10,991 nucleotides of DNA from an uncultured Bacillota bacterium (GCA_947165195.1 CAMUZJ010000036.1:1-10991), one strand, 5' to 3'. Positions 1 through 7,224 are shown, counted from the first letter of the stretch. Numbers and translations are program-made. Notes: generated by a model from the letters alone, not told the origin.

Positions 1-369
1 AGTTTCTTCTTTTTCTTCTCCTAATTTTTTAGGCAAATCATTCGGATTTTCTAACATTTCTACTTCAGGTGTAATTGGTTTTAAGATTCTATTATCTTCC
101 TCATCCTTATTATTGTTAGTAGTTAAGTGTTGGGTAGGAACTGGGGGTGGTGTTACTTTCGGTGGAGCAACCATTGGAGGAGTAACAGAATTTACATTCG
201 TTATGTTACTTGTAATTGCTGGCTGCTCTATAGGCTCTGTTTGTCCATAATCTCTTAATATTGTTTGATTGTTATTAGTAGTACTGCTACTTCCTAATTT
301 ATCTACACCACTATTATTACTAATATTATTTTGGTCTTCTAATCTAGGTATTTCATTATTATTATTCAT
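1..369 (-). CDS. Asn/Pro-rich hypothetical protein, N-terminal part only
   Basis: An open frame of 123 codons begins with ATG at 367-369 and runs to the window edge without a stop, so only the N-terminus is visible. I do not recognise the protein. The visible part looks disordered. It opens with an Asn run (MNNNNEIPRL), continues with Asn/Ser/Thr-rich sequence, has a Pro-rich stretch at about residues 84-96 (PPMVAPPKVTPPP), and becomes acidic and Lys-rich (residues 104-123). No membrane segment or signal peptide is seen in this part, so it may be a flexible cytoplasmic head before a domain or membrane segment beyond the edge. The start is supported by AAAGGATG about 8 bases upstream and by a promoter at 409-438. 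It lies 51 bp after rpe, in the same direction, and probably has its own transcription start. The reality of the gene is fairly secure; its function is unknown. Confidence 0.75.
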   Translation of the reverse strand, partial: MNNNNEIPRLEDQNNISNNSGVDKLGSSSTTNNNQTILRDYGQTEPIEQPAITSNITNVNSVTPPMVAPPKVTPPPVPTQHLTTNNNKDEEDNRILKPITPEVEMLENPNDLPKKLGEEKEET

Positions 370-394
370 CTATTAGCCATCCTTTCCTATCTTG

Positions 395-405
395 CCTATG
401 ATAGG
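395..405. repeat. 11-bp palindrome at predicted transcription start
   Basis: CCTATGATAGG is a perfect palindrome around a central base. It lies 4-14 bases after the -10 box at 409-414, so it covers the expected transcription start of the left-edge gene. A further CCTAT copy sits at 386-390. It could be a small operator half-site pair, or chance in AT-rich DNA. It cannot act as a terminator because the loop would be a single base and no U-tract follows. Confidence 0.3.
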
Positions 406-408
406 TTT

Positions 409-438
409 ATTATAGCATATTTACCGTAAGCTTGTCAC
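409..438 (-). promoter_or_regulatory. Sigma-A-type promoter with extended -10
   Basis: On the minus strand, GTGACA (433-438, five of six matches to TTGACA) is followed by an 18-bp spacer and a consensus TATAAT (409-414). A TG one base upstream of the hexamer (416-417) gives the extended form TGCTATAAT. The expected start is near 401-403, leaving a leader of about 33 bases before the ATG at 369. The -35 box lies inside the last codons of rpe. This is the best promoter match I found in the window and suggests the left-edge gene is a separate transcription unit. Confidence 0.7.
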
Positions 439-1047
439 TCTTTCTTGAAAATCTTCAGATGATGTAATGTAACTACCACTTGTTACTATATCGCATTCTC
501 TACATTTTTTTACTGTTTTATCATTTACTCCACCATCTACATTTACAATAGCATTGATTTTATACTCTTCTAATAATTTTTTTACTTCGTGTATTTTTTC
601 TTCTGACTCTTCTATGAATTCTTGTCCACCCTTCCCAGGTTCTACACTCATGACAAGAATAGAATCGATAAAAGGTAGATATGGTACTAAACAGGATACT
701 GGAGTGTTAGGCTTAATAGCTAATCCAGCTTTAATAGAATAGTTTCTTATCATTTTTAAACATTCTTCTAAATCTTGTTCTATTTCGACATGTATTATTA
801 TATATTCGGTATTTAGCTCTGCATAAAGTGGAATATATACTTTTGGATTTTCTACCATTAAATGGACTTCTAATCTTTTAGATGTGTATTTATAAATATT
901 TTTCATTTCTTTAAAAGGCATGGTTTTATTAGATACAAATTTTCCATCCATGACGTCAACATGTATATAATCTACATCCGTATGGTCTAATTTTTGTAAA
1001 TCTGCTGGAATATTTTTACTACTTAAAAATGATGCACTAACTTTCAT
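421..1047 (-). CDS. rpe: Ribulose-phosphate 3-epimerase
   Basis: It encodes a TIM-barrel enzyme of 208 aa that interconverts D-ribulose 5-phosphate and D-xylulose 5-phosphate in the cytoplasmic pentose phosphate pathway. The metal and catalytic residues of the family are all present: H29 and D31 plus D34 in HVDVMDG, H62 in EVHLMV, and D171 in VDGG. The glycine-rich active-site loop is SVEPGKGGQ (134-142), where most family members have VNPGFGGQ. The N-terminal motif is SASFLSS rather than PSILSAD. I chose ATG at 1045-1047, with GAGG six bases upstream. An upstream in-frame TTG at 1063-1065 would add six residues and has no better ribosome binding site. The gene overlaps the end of rsgA by 11 bp, suggesting translational coupling. 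The rsgA-rpe order is classical in Bacillota. A related sugar-phosphate epimerase such as allulose-6-phosphate 3-epimerase is less likely but not excluded. Confidence 0.9.
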   Translation of the reverse strand: MKVSASFLSSKNIPADLQKLDHTDVDYIHVDVMDGKFVSNKTMPFKEMKNIYKYTSKRLEVHLMVENPKVYIPLYAELNTEYIIIHVEIEQDLEECLKMIRNYSIKAGLAIKPNTPVSCLVPYLPFIDSILVMSVEPGKGGQEFIEESEEKIHEVKKLLEEYKINAIVNVDGGVNDKTVKKCRECDIVTSGSYITSSEDFQERVTSLR

Positions 1048-1882
1048 ATTTTTCCTCTTCTCCAATAAAATTTAAATAGTTTTCATAGCGACTCTTCATT
1101 ATATTATTCGCTAATACTTGTTCTTTTACAAAACATTCTTTTTCTTTGGTATGACTACAATCTTTAAAAGGACATGGATATTTTTTAAACTCTATAAAAG
1201 CATCCCTTATTTTTTCTTTAGAATCTTTGTAGAAGTCTAAAGCTGAAAACCCTGGAGTATCTACTACTTTTCCTTCTAGAAAGTCAAATAGTTCTACTAC
1301 TCTTGTTGTATGTTTTCCACGACCTAAAGCTAAAGATACTTCTCCTGTTTCTAAATTCCATCCCCCTGGATTCAATTTATTTAAAAGAGTAGATTTACCA
1401 GCACCTGTTTGTCCAATAAAGATAGAGGTCTTGTTAGAAATCAGTTTCTTAATACTATCTAAATCCTTATTTGAAATCACTTTATATCCTATTTTTTTGT
1501 AATAGTCCAATACTTCATTTATTTTTATTAGTTCTTCTTTATCTACTAGATCTTCTTTAGTTATTGTAATAATAGGCTCTACTTTATGTATTTCCATAAG
1601 TACTAATAATTTGTCTAATAAATTTAGTGAAAAGTCTGGATGAATCAAGCTAGTTACTATAAAAGCTTGATCAACATTACTTACTTTTGGTCTTTGAAAC
1701 TCATTCCTCCGCGGCAATACTTTTTCAATTATTTTTTTTTCTTTATGAAAAAGAACATAATCCCCGACTAATGGAGTAATATGTTCTTTTCTAAAGATAC
1801 CACGGGGTTTACAAGGATAAGTTTCATTATTTGATTTTACAATGTGTAAATCACTGATTATTTTGATTATTTGTCCTTGCAT
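1037..1882 (-). CDS. rsgA: Small ribosomal subunit biogenesis GTPase RsgA
   Basis: It encodes a circularly permuted GTPase of 281 aa that checks late assembly of the 30S subunit; the Bacillus subtilis orthologue is CpgA/YloQ. Residues 1 to about 65 form the OB-fold, with the family-like LVGDYV at 38-43. The GTPase motifs appear in permuted order: G4 as TKED (108-111), then G1 GQTGAGKS (157-164), G2 around GRGKHTTR (187-194) and G3 DTPG (208-211). The C-terminal zinc site reads C-x4-C-x-H-x5-C, with C237, C242, H244 and C250. G4 has Thr in place of the usual Asn, which is common in this family. ATG at 1880-1882 is preceded by AGGGGGA about six bases upstream, and this ribosome binding site overlaps the prkC stop codon. 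The length is normal. In B. subtilis this protein is phosphorylated by PrkC, whose gene lies just upstream here too. Confidence 0.96.
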   Translation of the reverse strand: MQGQIIKIISDLHIVKSNNETYPCKPRGIFRKEHITPLVGDYVLFHKEKKIIEKVLPRRNEFQRPKVSNVDQAFIVTSLIHPDFSLNLLDKLLVLMEIHKVEPIITITKEDLVDKEELIKINEVLDYYKKIGYKVISNKDLDSIKKLISNKTSIFIGQTGAGKSTLLNKLNPGGWNLETGEVSLALGRGKHTTRVVELFDFLEGKVVDTPGFSALDFYKDSKEKIRDAFIEFKKYPCPFKDCSHTKEKECFVKEQVLANNIMKSRYENYLNFIGEEEKYES

Positions 1883-1890
1883 AAATCCCC

Positions 1891-3756
1891 CTAATTTGTT
1901 TTATTTGACTTATCTTCTGAAGAAGTATTTTCTTGTTGTGTATCTTTTGCAGTTTCTTTTTCAGTATCTTTTGATTTGTCGTTTTGCACTATTTCTTCTT
2001 CTTCATCTTCTTTAGTTGCTTGTTTTGAATCTTCTTTTTTCTTAGGTGGTATAGCGACCGTTATCGTTAAGATTTGTCCTTTTACAATTGGACTTCCTGC
2101 TGCTCTAGATTGTGAAATTATTTTTCCTTCTGCATAGGCAGATGTTTCTTGTTCTTGAACATTTAATTTTATTCCATATTTATTACAAAATGCTTCTGCA
2201 TCTTCTAATCCCCAACCACTTTCATTCATATCTGGGAAAGTATCTACTAAATCAGGAATATATAATACGATTGAATCTCCTGATTTTACTTCACTTCCAG
2301 ATGCTAGAGATTGTCCTATAATTTCTTGTTCATCATAATCTTTAGAAGTATCAGGAACCGACTTTTTCTCTACTCTCACTTTTAATCCATATTGGGTTGT
2401 TAAAATGGTTCTAATTTCAATATAGTTCTTTCCTGTATAATCTTCTAAAGTTATTGTTTCTTCTCCACTAGATTTATAAATTGTAACGGTGGCACCAGAT
2501 TTGGCTTTTTTACCACCTGCTGGAGAAGTCTTAACAACTCTATTTTTATCAACACTATCACTTGGAATAGATTCTACTTTACTATCTACTTTAAATCCTG
2601 ATGCTTCTAACGCTGTTTGACATTTACTAACCTTTAATCCGCTACAGTCTGGTACTATCGTTTCTTTACTTGAAAGTGCTGGTAAAACGAAAACTATAAA
2701 TAAGAAGACAAGAATGATAATAAACGCTATAACAGATAAGATAATAATAGCTATTTTACTTTTTTTATCTTGTTTTTCTTCAAATAATTCTTCTTCTTTT
2801 TCCTCTACCTCGGATTCAGATACTCTGGTATCTTCTATTAGTTCTTCTTCTTTAATTACTTCTTGTTTTACTTGTTTTTTACTTTCTTCATGTTCTGGAT
2901 ATTTATATTCATAAGGAGCTTCATCCATTCTCTCATCATCTAAGGCCGTTAATAAATCTTGATGCATACTTCTTACATCATCATATCTATTTTTAGGATT
3001 TTTAGCAGTTGCTCTTTTAATGATGTTTTCAATACTTTGTGGAATAGCTGGATTTGTATCTCTTAAGCTAGGAAGTGGGTCTCTCATATGTTTTAAAGCT
3101 ATCTCAACAGCATTATCTCCCCTAAAAGGTAGACTACCACTTAATAATTCATAGAATATAATTCCCATAGAATAGATATCGCTTTTAATAGTTGATCCTT
3201 TTCCACTAGCTTGTTCTGGTGGTAAGTAATGAACAGAACCCATCACAGAGTTGGTCTGTGTTAATTGAGTAGCATTCAATGCCATAGCAATACCAAAATC
3301 TGTTATTTTGATTTGTCCATCATCTTTAATCATAATATTTTGAGGTTTTAAATCTCTATGAATAATGTATGAATCATGAGCATGAGCCATTCCTTCTGTT
3401 AACTGCAACATAATATCAATTGCTTCTGATATGGTTAATGTTCCACGTTTTTTTAATAATTGTTTTAGAGTTTTTCCCTCAATATACTCCATTACTATAT
3501 AATATAGGCCATCATCTTCTCCAACATCATACATTTCTACAATATTTGGATGTGCAAGAGAGGATGCGGATAACGCTTCTCTTTGGAAACGTCTTACAAA
3601 CTTCTCATCATTGGATAAATCTCCTCTTAAGACTTTAATAGCTACATTTCTATCTAGAATTGTATCATATCCTAAATAGACATTCGCCATTCCACCTTCA
3701 CCAATCGAACGTATTATTTCATAACGATCATTAATTTTTTGCCCCTTTGTTATCAC
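1891..3756 (-). CDS. prkC: Membrane Ser/Thr protein kinase with PASTA repeats
   Basis: It encodes a Hanks-type kinase of 621 aa that phosphorylates cytoplasmic proteins in response to cell-wall fragments bound outside the cell. The kinase domain covers residues 1 to about 270: glycine loop IGEGGMANVY (18-27), ATP lysine K41, helix-C E60, HRDLKPQN (133-140) with catalytic D135, DFG (153-155) and GSVHYLPPEQ (173-182). The activation segment is rich in Thr and Ser (163-174), as expected for autophosphorylation. A highly acidic linker (about 285-330) leads to one membrane helix (about 335-361). Three PASTA domains follow at about 364-428, 433-501 and 503-569. A hydrophilic Lys/Glu/Asp tail of about 50 residues ends the protein. 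The start is GTG at 3754-3756, inside a GTGA overlap with the stp stop, with GGTGAAG about five bases upstream. The pairing with stp and rsgA is the standard Bacillota arrangement. Confidence 0.96.
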   Translation of the reverse strand: MITKGQKINDRYEIIRSIGEGGMANVYLGYDTILDRNVAIKVLRGDLSNDEKFVRRFQREALSASSLAHPNIVEMYDVGEDDGLYYIVMEYIEGKTLKQLLKKRGTLTISEAIDIMLQLTEGMAHAHDSYIIHRDLKPQNIMIKDDGQIKITDFGIAMALNATQLTQTNSVMGSVHYLPPEQASGKGSTIKSDIYSMGIIFYELLSGSLPFRGDNAVEIALKHMRDPLPSLRDTNPAIPQSIENIIKRATAKNPKNRYDDVRSMHQDLLTALDDERMDEAPYEYKYPEHEESKKQVKQEVIKEEELIEDTRVSESEVEEKEEELFEEKQDKKSKIAIIILSVIAFIIILVFLFIVFVLPALSSKETIVPDCSGLKVSKCQTALEASGFKVDSKVESIPSDSVDKNRVVKTSPAGGKKAKSGATVTIYKSSGEETITLEDYTGKNYIEIRTILTTQYGLKVRVEKKSVPDTSKDYDEQEIIGQSLASGSEVKSGDSIVLYIPDLVDTFPDMNESGWGLEDAEAFCNKYGIKLNVQEQETSAYAEGKIISQSRAAGSPIVKGQILTITVAIPPKKKEDSKQATKEDEEEEIVQNDKSKDTEKETAKDTQQENTSSEDKSNKTN

Positions 3757-4499
3757 TTATCTTCACCACTTTCGTATCTTGCTAAATATGCAACCGAAAT
3801 ATTGTCTGTTCCACCCCTATTGTTTGCTTTTCTTATCAGTTTTTCTACTTTTTCAGAAACAGTACCTTCCCCTAATAGAACTCTTTCTATTTGATCTTTA
3901 TCCAACATATTGGTAAGACCATCACTGCATAGTAATATATCTGTTATATCCATATCACAGTCAAATATATCTACATCTACATCTAATTCTGCTCCTAATG
4001 CTTTCATTAATACATTTTTCTTTGGATGTACACTAGCTTCTTCTTTGGTCAGTTCTCCTGCACTTACTAATAAATTTACTAGGGTATGATCATAGGTTAC
4101 TTTATGTAATTTCTCATCCATTAGTACAAATCCACTTGAGTCTCCTACATTACCAAATAATAAATAGTCATTGGTTAAAATAGCCATTACTAAGGTTGTG
4201 CCCATTCCTCTGCTTTCTGGATGTGTTTTCTCGTGTTGAAAAATTAATGTATTAATTTCATCATAGGAATCTTTTATCCAATTTACAGCATCTACTTTAT
4301 TCATATTCATAAAAGTTTCTTTAAAATGCTTTCCTAGATATCCTATGGCTATTGAACTAGCTACTTCTCCTGCAGAATGACCACCCATTCCATCTGCGAT
4401 TGCTAGTAAGTAATTATCTTCTGTATTTTTAATAATTATGACACTATCTTCGTTATGATCTCGAACTTTGCCAGCATCTGTCAAATAAAAAGATTTCAT
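3753..4499 (-). CDS. stp: PP2C-family Ser/Thr phosphatase, partner of PrkC
   Basis: It encodes a cytoplasmic metal-dependent phosphatase of 248 aa (the Stp/PrpC type) that removes phosphate from PrkC and its substrates. Family motifs are in order: TDAG with D8, R13 and NED (16-18) that bind phosphate and metal; DGMGGHSAGE (36-45) with metal ligand D36; GMGTT (98-102); GNVGDSS (116-122); SDG with D193; and GGTDN with D232. The length is typical. One oddity is GDSS at 119-122, where the family usually has GDSR. The metal-binding aspartates and the phosphate-binding R13 are intact, so activity is likely. The ATG at 4497-4499 overlaps the rlmN TGA as ATGA. A strong AAGGAGGA site lies just upstream inside the last rlmN codons. 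The 3' end overlaps prkC by GTGA, so phosphatase and kinase are probably made together. Confidence 0.95.
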   Translation of the reverse strand: MKSFYLTDAGKVRDHNEDSVIIIKNTEDNYLLAIADGMGGHSAGEVASSIAIGYLGKHFKETFMNMNKVDAVNWIKDSYDEINTLIFQHEKTHPESRGMGTTLVMAILTNDYLLFGNVGDSSGFVLMDEKLHKVTYDHTLVNLLVSAGELTKEEASVHPKKNVLMKALGAELDVDVDIFDCDMDITDILLCSDGLTNMLDKDQIERVLLGEGTVSEKVEKLIRKANNRGGTDNISVAYLARYESGEDK

Positions 4500-5518
4500 A
4501 GTTCCTCCTTCTTACTTCTAAGTTGTCCACAAGCAGCGCTTATTTTTCTGCCGAACTCTTTTCGTATAGTAACTGTGATATTATTCTTTTTAAGTATATC
4601 ATAAAATCTCATTATTTGAACAACATTTGTTCTTTTTAAATTTAAATTATTCGTTTCATTATAAGGAATAATGTTAATATAACAATTTAGCCCTTTTACT
4701 AACTTTGCTAATTCTTCTGCACATTCTGTAGAATCATTGATTCCTTCTAATAAAACATATTCAAAAGTAAGCCTTCTATTTGTCTTTTTATAATATTCTT
4801 TTAATGCTCTAAATAATATTTCTATTGGATAAACTTTATTAATAGGCATAATTTTGTTTCTTATTTCATTATTGGGAGCATGAAGACTAACTGCTAGGTT
4901 TACTTGTAGTGGAAAGTTTGAAAATTCTTTAATTTTAGGTACTATTCCACAAGTAGATACGGTTAAATGTCTTGCTCCTATTGCTAATCCAAAAGGCTCA
5001 TTTAAGATGGTAAAGAATTTCATTACGTTATCATAGTTATCAAATGGTTCTCCAATTCCCATCACAACAACATGAGAAACTCTCTCTTTCAAATCCTTTT
5101 CAATCATCAATACTTGTAGAACCATTTCATACGTTTCTAAGTTGCGTACTTTTTTTCTTCTTCCAGATTCACAAAAACGGCACCCCATATTACAGCCTAC
5201 TTGACTTGAAACACAAACACTATGTCCAAAATCATGAATCATTAAAACAGCTTCAATATGTTCTCCATCTTCTAATTCAAATAAATACTTTCTAACATCT
5301 TCCTCTTTTTGTACTTCTACAATTTTTAATCTCTTTGTTGTAAAATCATTTTCTATTTTACTTAATAATGGTTTACTAATATTGGAAGCTTCTTTCAGGT
5401 GTTCTATTTTTTTGATATAAAGCCAATCATAAAGTTGTTTGGCATGGAACTTCTTAGAACCAATCTCTATAAAATAATTTTCTAAATCTTTTAAACTAAA
5501 TCCATATATATTTTTCAA
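4496..5518 (-). CDS. rlmN: Dual-specificity 23S rRNA A2503 / tRNA A37 methyltransferase RlmN
   Basis: It encodes a radical SAM enzyme of 340 aa that makes 2-methyladenosine at 23S rRNA A2503 and, in studied homologues, at A37 of some tRNAs. The 4Fe-4S cluster ligands are C109, C113 and C116 (C-x3-C-x2-C). The two mechanistic cysteines are C102 in CVSSQVGC and C330 in AACGQLR. Further family motifs are GIGEPFDNY (154-162), VSTCGIVP (187-194), NLAVSLHAPN (207-216) and FEYVLLEGIND (252-262). The segment after the cluster, CESGRRKKVRNL, is short and very basic. The antibiotic-resistance relative Cfr is disfavoured by the RlmN-like N-terminus and SLHAPN. The start is TTG at 5516-5518, chosen because AGGGGTGAG precedes it by about five bases and the N-terminus IYGFSLKDLENYF aligns with the family start. 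The nearby ATG at the same end is out of frame. Confidence 0.95.
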   Translation of the reverse strand: MKNIYGFSLKDLENYFIEIGSKKFHAKQLYDWLYIKKIEHLKEASNISKPLLSKIENDFTTKRLKIVEVQKEEDVRKYLFELEDGEHIEAVLMIHDFGHSVCVSSQVGCNMGCRFCESGRRKKVRNLETYEMVLQVLMIEKDLKERVSHVVVMGIGEPFDNYDNVMKFFTILNEPFGLAIGARHLTVSTCGIVPKIKEFSNFPLQVNLAVSLHAPNNEIRNKIMPINKVYPIEILFRALKEYYKKTNRRLTFEYVLLEGINDSTECAEELAKLVKGLNCYINIIPYNETNNLNLKRTNVVQIMRFYDILKKNNITVTIRKEFGRKISAACGQLRSKKEEL

Positions 5519-5549
5519 AGTGACTCACCCCTACTGCTAAATACTTAAT

Positions 5550-5558
5550 ATCATATCA
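5550..5558 (-). promoter_or_regulatory. Possible extended -10 promoter before rlmN
   Basis: The 44-bp gap between the 243-aa gene and rlmN holds, on the minus strand, TGATATGAT: a TG, one base, and TATGAT (5550-5555), which has five of six matches to the -10 consensus. The -35 position shows only weak similarity (TTCCAA at 16-bp spacing). If used, it would start the rlmN-stp-prkC-rsgA-rpe block internally, near 5543. The evidence is the motif alone. Confidence 0.35.
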
Positions 5559-5562
5559 CAAA

Positions 5563-6294
5563 TTAGTTCATTGGAATCACTATTTCTTTTTCCATTCCAA
5601 AATTTCTATAATCCATCGTAATATTCATAGAATCGAGACATTTTCTACTTTCTATACAGTAGCTTGTCAAATTCCATTCAATAGAATCTATTCTATCATT
5701 ATTCATGACAATATAAATGTCATTAAGACTTTCTTCTCTATTCGATAATTCCATATTTAAATATTTTCTTATTGTATCATTCGTTACTTGATAATTGAAA
5801 ACTACTTTTCCATTTTCATATTCTGTTTTATAGTTATAAGTTGCTTCTTTTAAGATTTTATCAAAGTTATCTATGATAGTTAAATTGATATTGGGATTTA
5901 TCGAATCAATCCAATTATTATTTTGTTTTGTATAATAAGTAATTTTTTCTTTATAATATTGTGTTATTTGATTATCATACGTATAAGAAAATAATTCTTT
6001 ATTCCCATTTTTTACACCATCAAAATTATAATATTCATTATCAATTTCTATACTATATCGATATGCATAGTTATTTCCATTTTTAGATGCAATACTAATA
6101 TATTTAGAATCAATATTACTTTGTTGTTGGTTGGATCTATTTTCTACTCCAGTATCTAATGTTCTAGAAAAAATAGCTATTGCGATAAAAAATAGTAAGT
6201 AAAAGCCAAAGAAAAATATCATTTTTCCTTTTGGGGTTTTTCTAAATTTTAATAAACTTTCTAGATTTTGAATTATTTCCTTGATTACTTTCAT
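5563..6294 (-). CDS. Hypothetical single-pass membrane protein, mostly extracytoplasmic
   Basis: I do not recognise this 243-aa protein. It has a short basic cytoplasmic N-terminus (residues 1-24), one hydrophobic helix (about 25-43, MIFFFGFYLLFFIAIAIF), then an Asn/Gln-rich linker and an outward-facing domain of about 175 residues. That domain is rich in Tyr, Asn and alternating hydrophobics, suggesting a beta-rich fold. There are only two cysteines (C213, C219), both outside and close enough to form a disulfide. No lipobox or cleavage motif is clear, so it is probably a signal anchor. The ATG at 6292-6294 follows the fmt stop codon directly (TAGATG), with AAAGGTG about nine bases upstream inside fmt, so translation is probably coupled. 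It sits where rsmB usually lies in Bacillota, but it has no SAM-binding motif and cannot be RsmB. A lipoprotein-like or cell-envelope role is only a guess. Confidence 0.75.
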   Translation of the reverse strand: MKVIKEIIQNLESLLKFRKTPKGKMIFFFGFYLLFFIAIAIFSRTLDTGVENRSNQQQSNIDSKYISIASKNGNNYAYRYSIEIDNEYYNFDGVKNGNKELFSYTYDNQITQYYKEKITYYTKQNNNWIDSINPNINLTIIDNFDKILKEATYNYKTEYENGKVVFNYQVTNDTIRKYLNMELSNREESLNDIYIVMNNDRIDSIEWNLTSYCIESRKCLDSMNITMDYRNFGMEKEIVIPMN

Positions 6295-7224
6295 CTAATA
6301 TAACACCTTTCCTATTAAGGAATCATTCCTTTTTCCGTTTAAATAGTCTGATACCTTCATTTTCTTTTTTCCTGCAGGTTTTATAGAAGTTATGATAATC
6401 TCTCCATCTTTGGTAGAAACTCCTATTCCATCTTTATAGATAGTACATATTTCTCCACATTGTTTATCTTTATATGTTTTATCTCCTATTCTAGCGGAAT
6501 ATATTTTGATTTCACTAGAATCTAGTATTGCATAACTAGCAGGTACTGGAGATAGTCCTCTAATCTGATTAAATATTTCTCTTGTTGTTTTTGTAAAGTC
6601 AAGATGTTCTTCTTCTCTTTTAATGTTATATCCGTAAGTTACTTCATCTTCATTCTGTTTCATTCTTACGTTTGTTCCATCTATAATAGATGGTATTGTT
6701 TCTAATAATAGTTCTTTTCCCATCATACTTAACCTGTCATGTAGGCTTTCTAAATTATCTTCATCTAATATTTTAGTTTCTTTATAAGAGATGATATCTC
6801 CCGTATCCATTCCAACATCCATATACATGATAGTAACACCTGTTTTTTGATAGTCTTCTAGTATTGCTCTATGAATTGGTGCTCCTCCTCTTAATTTAGG
6901 TAAGAGAGAAGCATGGACATTAATACATCCTAGTTTTGGATAATCTAGTAATTCTTTTGGTATAATTTGCCCATAAGCACAAGTGACAATCATATCTGGA
7001 TTTAATTCGATTATTTTTTCATAATCTTTTTTTATTTTTTCTGGTTGTAGTACTAAGATATTATTCTCTTGTGCTTTCTTTTTGATAGGAGTAGGTACTA
7101 TTTCTTGATGTCTACCTACCCTTTTATCTGGTTGACTAACCACTCCTACTACTTCATAATTTTCTATTAATCCTTCTAAAATAGGAACTGCAAAATCTGG
7201 TGTTCCCATAAAAACAACTTTCAT
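6295..7224 (-). CDS. fmt: Methionyl-tRNA formyltransferase
   Basis: It encodes an enzyme of 309 aa that formylates Met-tRNAi using 10-formyltetrahydrofolate, giving the fMet-tRNA used to start translation. The N-terminal Rossmann-like domain (1 to about 190) begins with VVFMGTPDFAVP and carries the catalytic triad N102, H104 (INVHASLLP) and D140 (VGMDTGD). The folate-binding SLLPKLRGGAPI lies at 106-117. The C-terminal tRNA-binding domain (about 200-309) includes IRGLSPVPASYA, where many homologues have a Trp (as in NPWPGA), and the GKKKMKVSDYLNG segment. ATG at 7222-7224 has AGGGGGAG about six bases upstream, overlapping the stop codon of the preceding gene. Its usual partner def, the peptide deformylase that removes the formyl group, is not beside it here and is presumably encoded elsewhere. 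Confidence 0.97.
   Translation of the reverse strand: MKVVFMGTPDFAVPILEGLIENYEVVGVVSQPDKRVGRHQEIVPTPIKKKAQENNILVLQPEKIKKDYEKIIELNPDMIVTCAYGQIIPKELLDYPKLGCINVHASLLPKLRGGAPIHRAILEDYQKTGVTIMYMDVGMDTGDIISYKETKILDEDNLESLHDRLSMMGKELLLETIPSIIDGTNVRMKQNEDEVTYGYNIKREEEHLDFTKTTREIFNQIRGLSPVPASYAILDSSEIKIYSARIGDKTYKDKQCGEICTIYKDGIGVSTKDGEIIITSIKPAGKKKMKVSDYLNGKRNDSLIGKVLY

Noticed and set aside
370..420. Terminator after rpe
   Set aside because: The only inverted repeat is an 11-bp palindrome with a one-base centre and no T-run, so no intrinsic terminator is visible before the next gene.
554..742. Plus-strand open frames here and at 2112-2321, 2714-2914, 3420-3638, 5044-5295, 8530-8733, 9598-9792 and 9864-10073
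   Set aside because: Each lies opposite a well-supported minus-strand gene, has no recognisable domain, and has composition expected of an antisense shadow.
1048..1065. Upstream TTG start for rpe adding six residues
   Set aside because: The ATG at 1045-1047 has GAGG at ideal spacing and matches the family N-terminus; the extension MEKRKN simply translates the ribosome binding site region.
4496..4498. Mollicute genetic code with TGA as Trp
   Set aside because: TGA ends rlmN exactly at the ATGA junction with stp and ends stp at the GTGA junction with prkC, and Trp residues such as that in RsgA use TGG.
5563..6294. Remnant of rsmB between fmt and rlmN
   Set aside because: No SAM-binding or catalytic Cys motifs of RsmB are present, and the protein has an N-terminal membrane anchor and an intact frame.
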